In this document: positions 63,061 through 64,000 of the stretch, piece by piece
Position numbering within the stretch: position 1 is the first letter of the stretch
Layout of the letters: every line of letters begins with the position of its first letter
NCBI RefSeq assembly: GCF_958295425.1
Contig: NC_081146.1
Coordinates: 20,903,458 to 20,967,457, forward strand
Direction: 5' to 3'
Origin: Solea solea
Taxonomy: Eukaryota; Chordata; Actinopteri; Pleuronectiformes; Soleidae
DNA length: 64,000 nucleotides
Made by a program: the position numbers and the translations under genes
Notes under the pieces: generated by a model
Seen by the model: only the letters and a program-made list of their open reading frames with translations
Databases searched by the model: none
Told to the model about the DNA's origin: nothing

Positions 63061-63821
63061 ACACTCACTAAGATAAATGATCAAGTCAAATAAAAATAGA
63101 GTTTAAATTCTACATCAACATACAGAGAGGGCTTTGTTGGCTCTGGCTTGTTTTCATGCCAGTTAATCACTAGAGAAATGAGATGACAGCCTTGTCTTTT
63201 GCTGCACATATAACAAACTACAGAGTGAGAGTGACACACACACACACACAGTCATACCCACACATCAAATCCGTCGAGGTCATTTATTCTTTTGTGCGTA
63301 TGCGAGCCTTTCGCAATCTTGAGTCCACAGGTGCCGGCCGTAAATTTCCCCCCACTGATTTGTAATATATGGATTTTTTCCCCACCACCCTAAAGCCCCA
63401 GACTAAAATAAGCTTTGTTTGGCAGCTCATACACTTGTAAATCTGCCTGTGACATTTTGATAGCGGGTGACACAGTGGGGGGGGGGAGCAAATATCATTA
63501 GAATGGGACAGGATTAAAATCTGTCACTCAAAGAGTCTATTATCGACTCAGCCAGTGTAAGACGCTCAGAGGCAGCACTGATAAGGAGGCAAGACAGAGG
63601 GATGGGTGGTGGAGGAGGAGGACGGGGAGAAATAAAGTTTTAAGCAAAGAGAAGGAGCCATTTGGGGTGGGGTGGGCGTGTCAGTCAGGACGTCCCCGCT
63701 AACCAGAGTGGTAAATATTTCAGCCGTCATGGCCGAGTGTAGGCAGCTGGTCCCCTTTGCATGGCAATGAGAGGAGAGGAGGAGAGCCTGTTTCAATAGA
63801 GCCCTTCAACCCTGGGAAACC

Positions 63822-63846
63822 TCCACACACACACGCACACACACAG
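63822..63846. repeat. (CA)n microsatellite with one interruption
   Basis: Two CA runs separated by a CG. Confidence 0.9.
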
Positions 63847-64000
63847 CTGAGTGATGGGACAGGACAGTGCAGGTCTGTATTGCCTCACTGGCTTCTCTCT
63901 TCATTCCCACAGTTAGGCTCCACTAACTTGGTCATACTTACCACGTCCTGTGTCCGTGGAGAGTTGTATCGCATATGTCTGCATGTGCGGACAAGTCCTG

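Larger units (their letters stand above)
60411..64000. other. Non-coding DNA rich in simple repeats and G tracts
   Basis: No gene was recognised. G-rich runs lie at 61450-61468, 61773-61787, 61838-61855 and 63477-63486. There is an AAAT run near 62361-62378, poly-A at 62671-62682, poly-T at 62825-62843, TG at 63033-63060, CA at 63234-63250 and 63822-63846, and GGA units near 63610-63621. Two facing RUNX-like half-sites occur near 61290-61302 (TGTGG and AACCAC). Confidence 0.5.

Noticed and set aside
1..64000. Bacterial-type systems (operons, CRISPR arrays, phage, toxin genes)
   Set aside because: No ribosome-binding-site-led long frames, no regularly spaced repeats, and eukaryotic repeat content throughout.

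Overview
This window looks like non-coding vertebrate DNA, most likely from a teleost fish. It is AT-rich, with depleted CpG outside a few patches. It has many CA/TG, TA and homopolymer microsatellites, and several dispersed repeats that I recognise as common in fish: a tRNA-derived SINE, Tc1/mariner remnants, a DIRS-type reverse transcriptase fragment, an RTE/Rex-type LINE tail, a solo LTR and small inverted-repeat elements. I found no convincing protein-coding gene, tRNA, rRNA, CRISPR array or bacterial operon. Open frames are all about 130 codons or shorter, which chance allows in 64 kb. The few that resemble known proteins are decayed transposon pieces.

Layout. 0-5.4 kb: unremarkable DNA, then a 335-bp solo LTR (2652-2986) with a perfect 7-bp flanking duplication, abutting an inverted-repeat element (2994-3191). 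5.4-6.1 kb: a promoter-like cluster (palindromic E-box, 16-bp palindrome, ZNF143-type site), a TG repeat and a hAT-like element. 14.1-17.1 kb: an 87-bp MITE related to the one at 3 kb, a minus-strand DIRS-type RT relic, and a third small element. 18.3-21.3 kb: three dispersed repeats, including an internally deleted Tc1-like transposon (about 19845-20345). 26.6 and 34.3 kb: two opposite-strand copies of one tRNA-derived SINE. 39.8-41.7 kb: a LINE-type tail and another dispersed repeat, followed by a splice-bounded open block (41784-41999) of uncertain status. 43.5-44.9 kb: the best candidate for genic sequence, a relatively CpG-rich stretch resembling a promoter plus a non-coding first exon ending in a splice donor at 44217/44218 on the plus strand. 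50-60.4 kb: a hAT-like element, an RTE tail, a degenerate tandem repeat, a second LINE-type tail copy and a clear internally deleted Tc1/mariner element. The last 6 kb carries several long G tracts, all on the plus strand.

Overall, the window is probably intergenic or the large first intron and upstream region of a gene whose coding exons lie outside, to the right if the 44-kb first-exon reading is correct. No gene network can be reconstructed. No new biological system is evident. The interesting content is transposon archaeology plus a few regulatory-looking patches. Family names rest on my recognition of sequence patterns and were not checked against a database.
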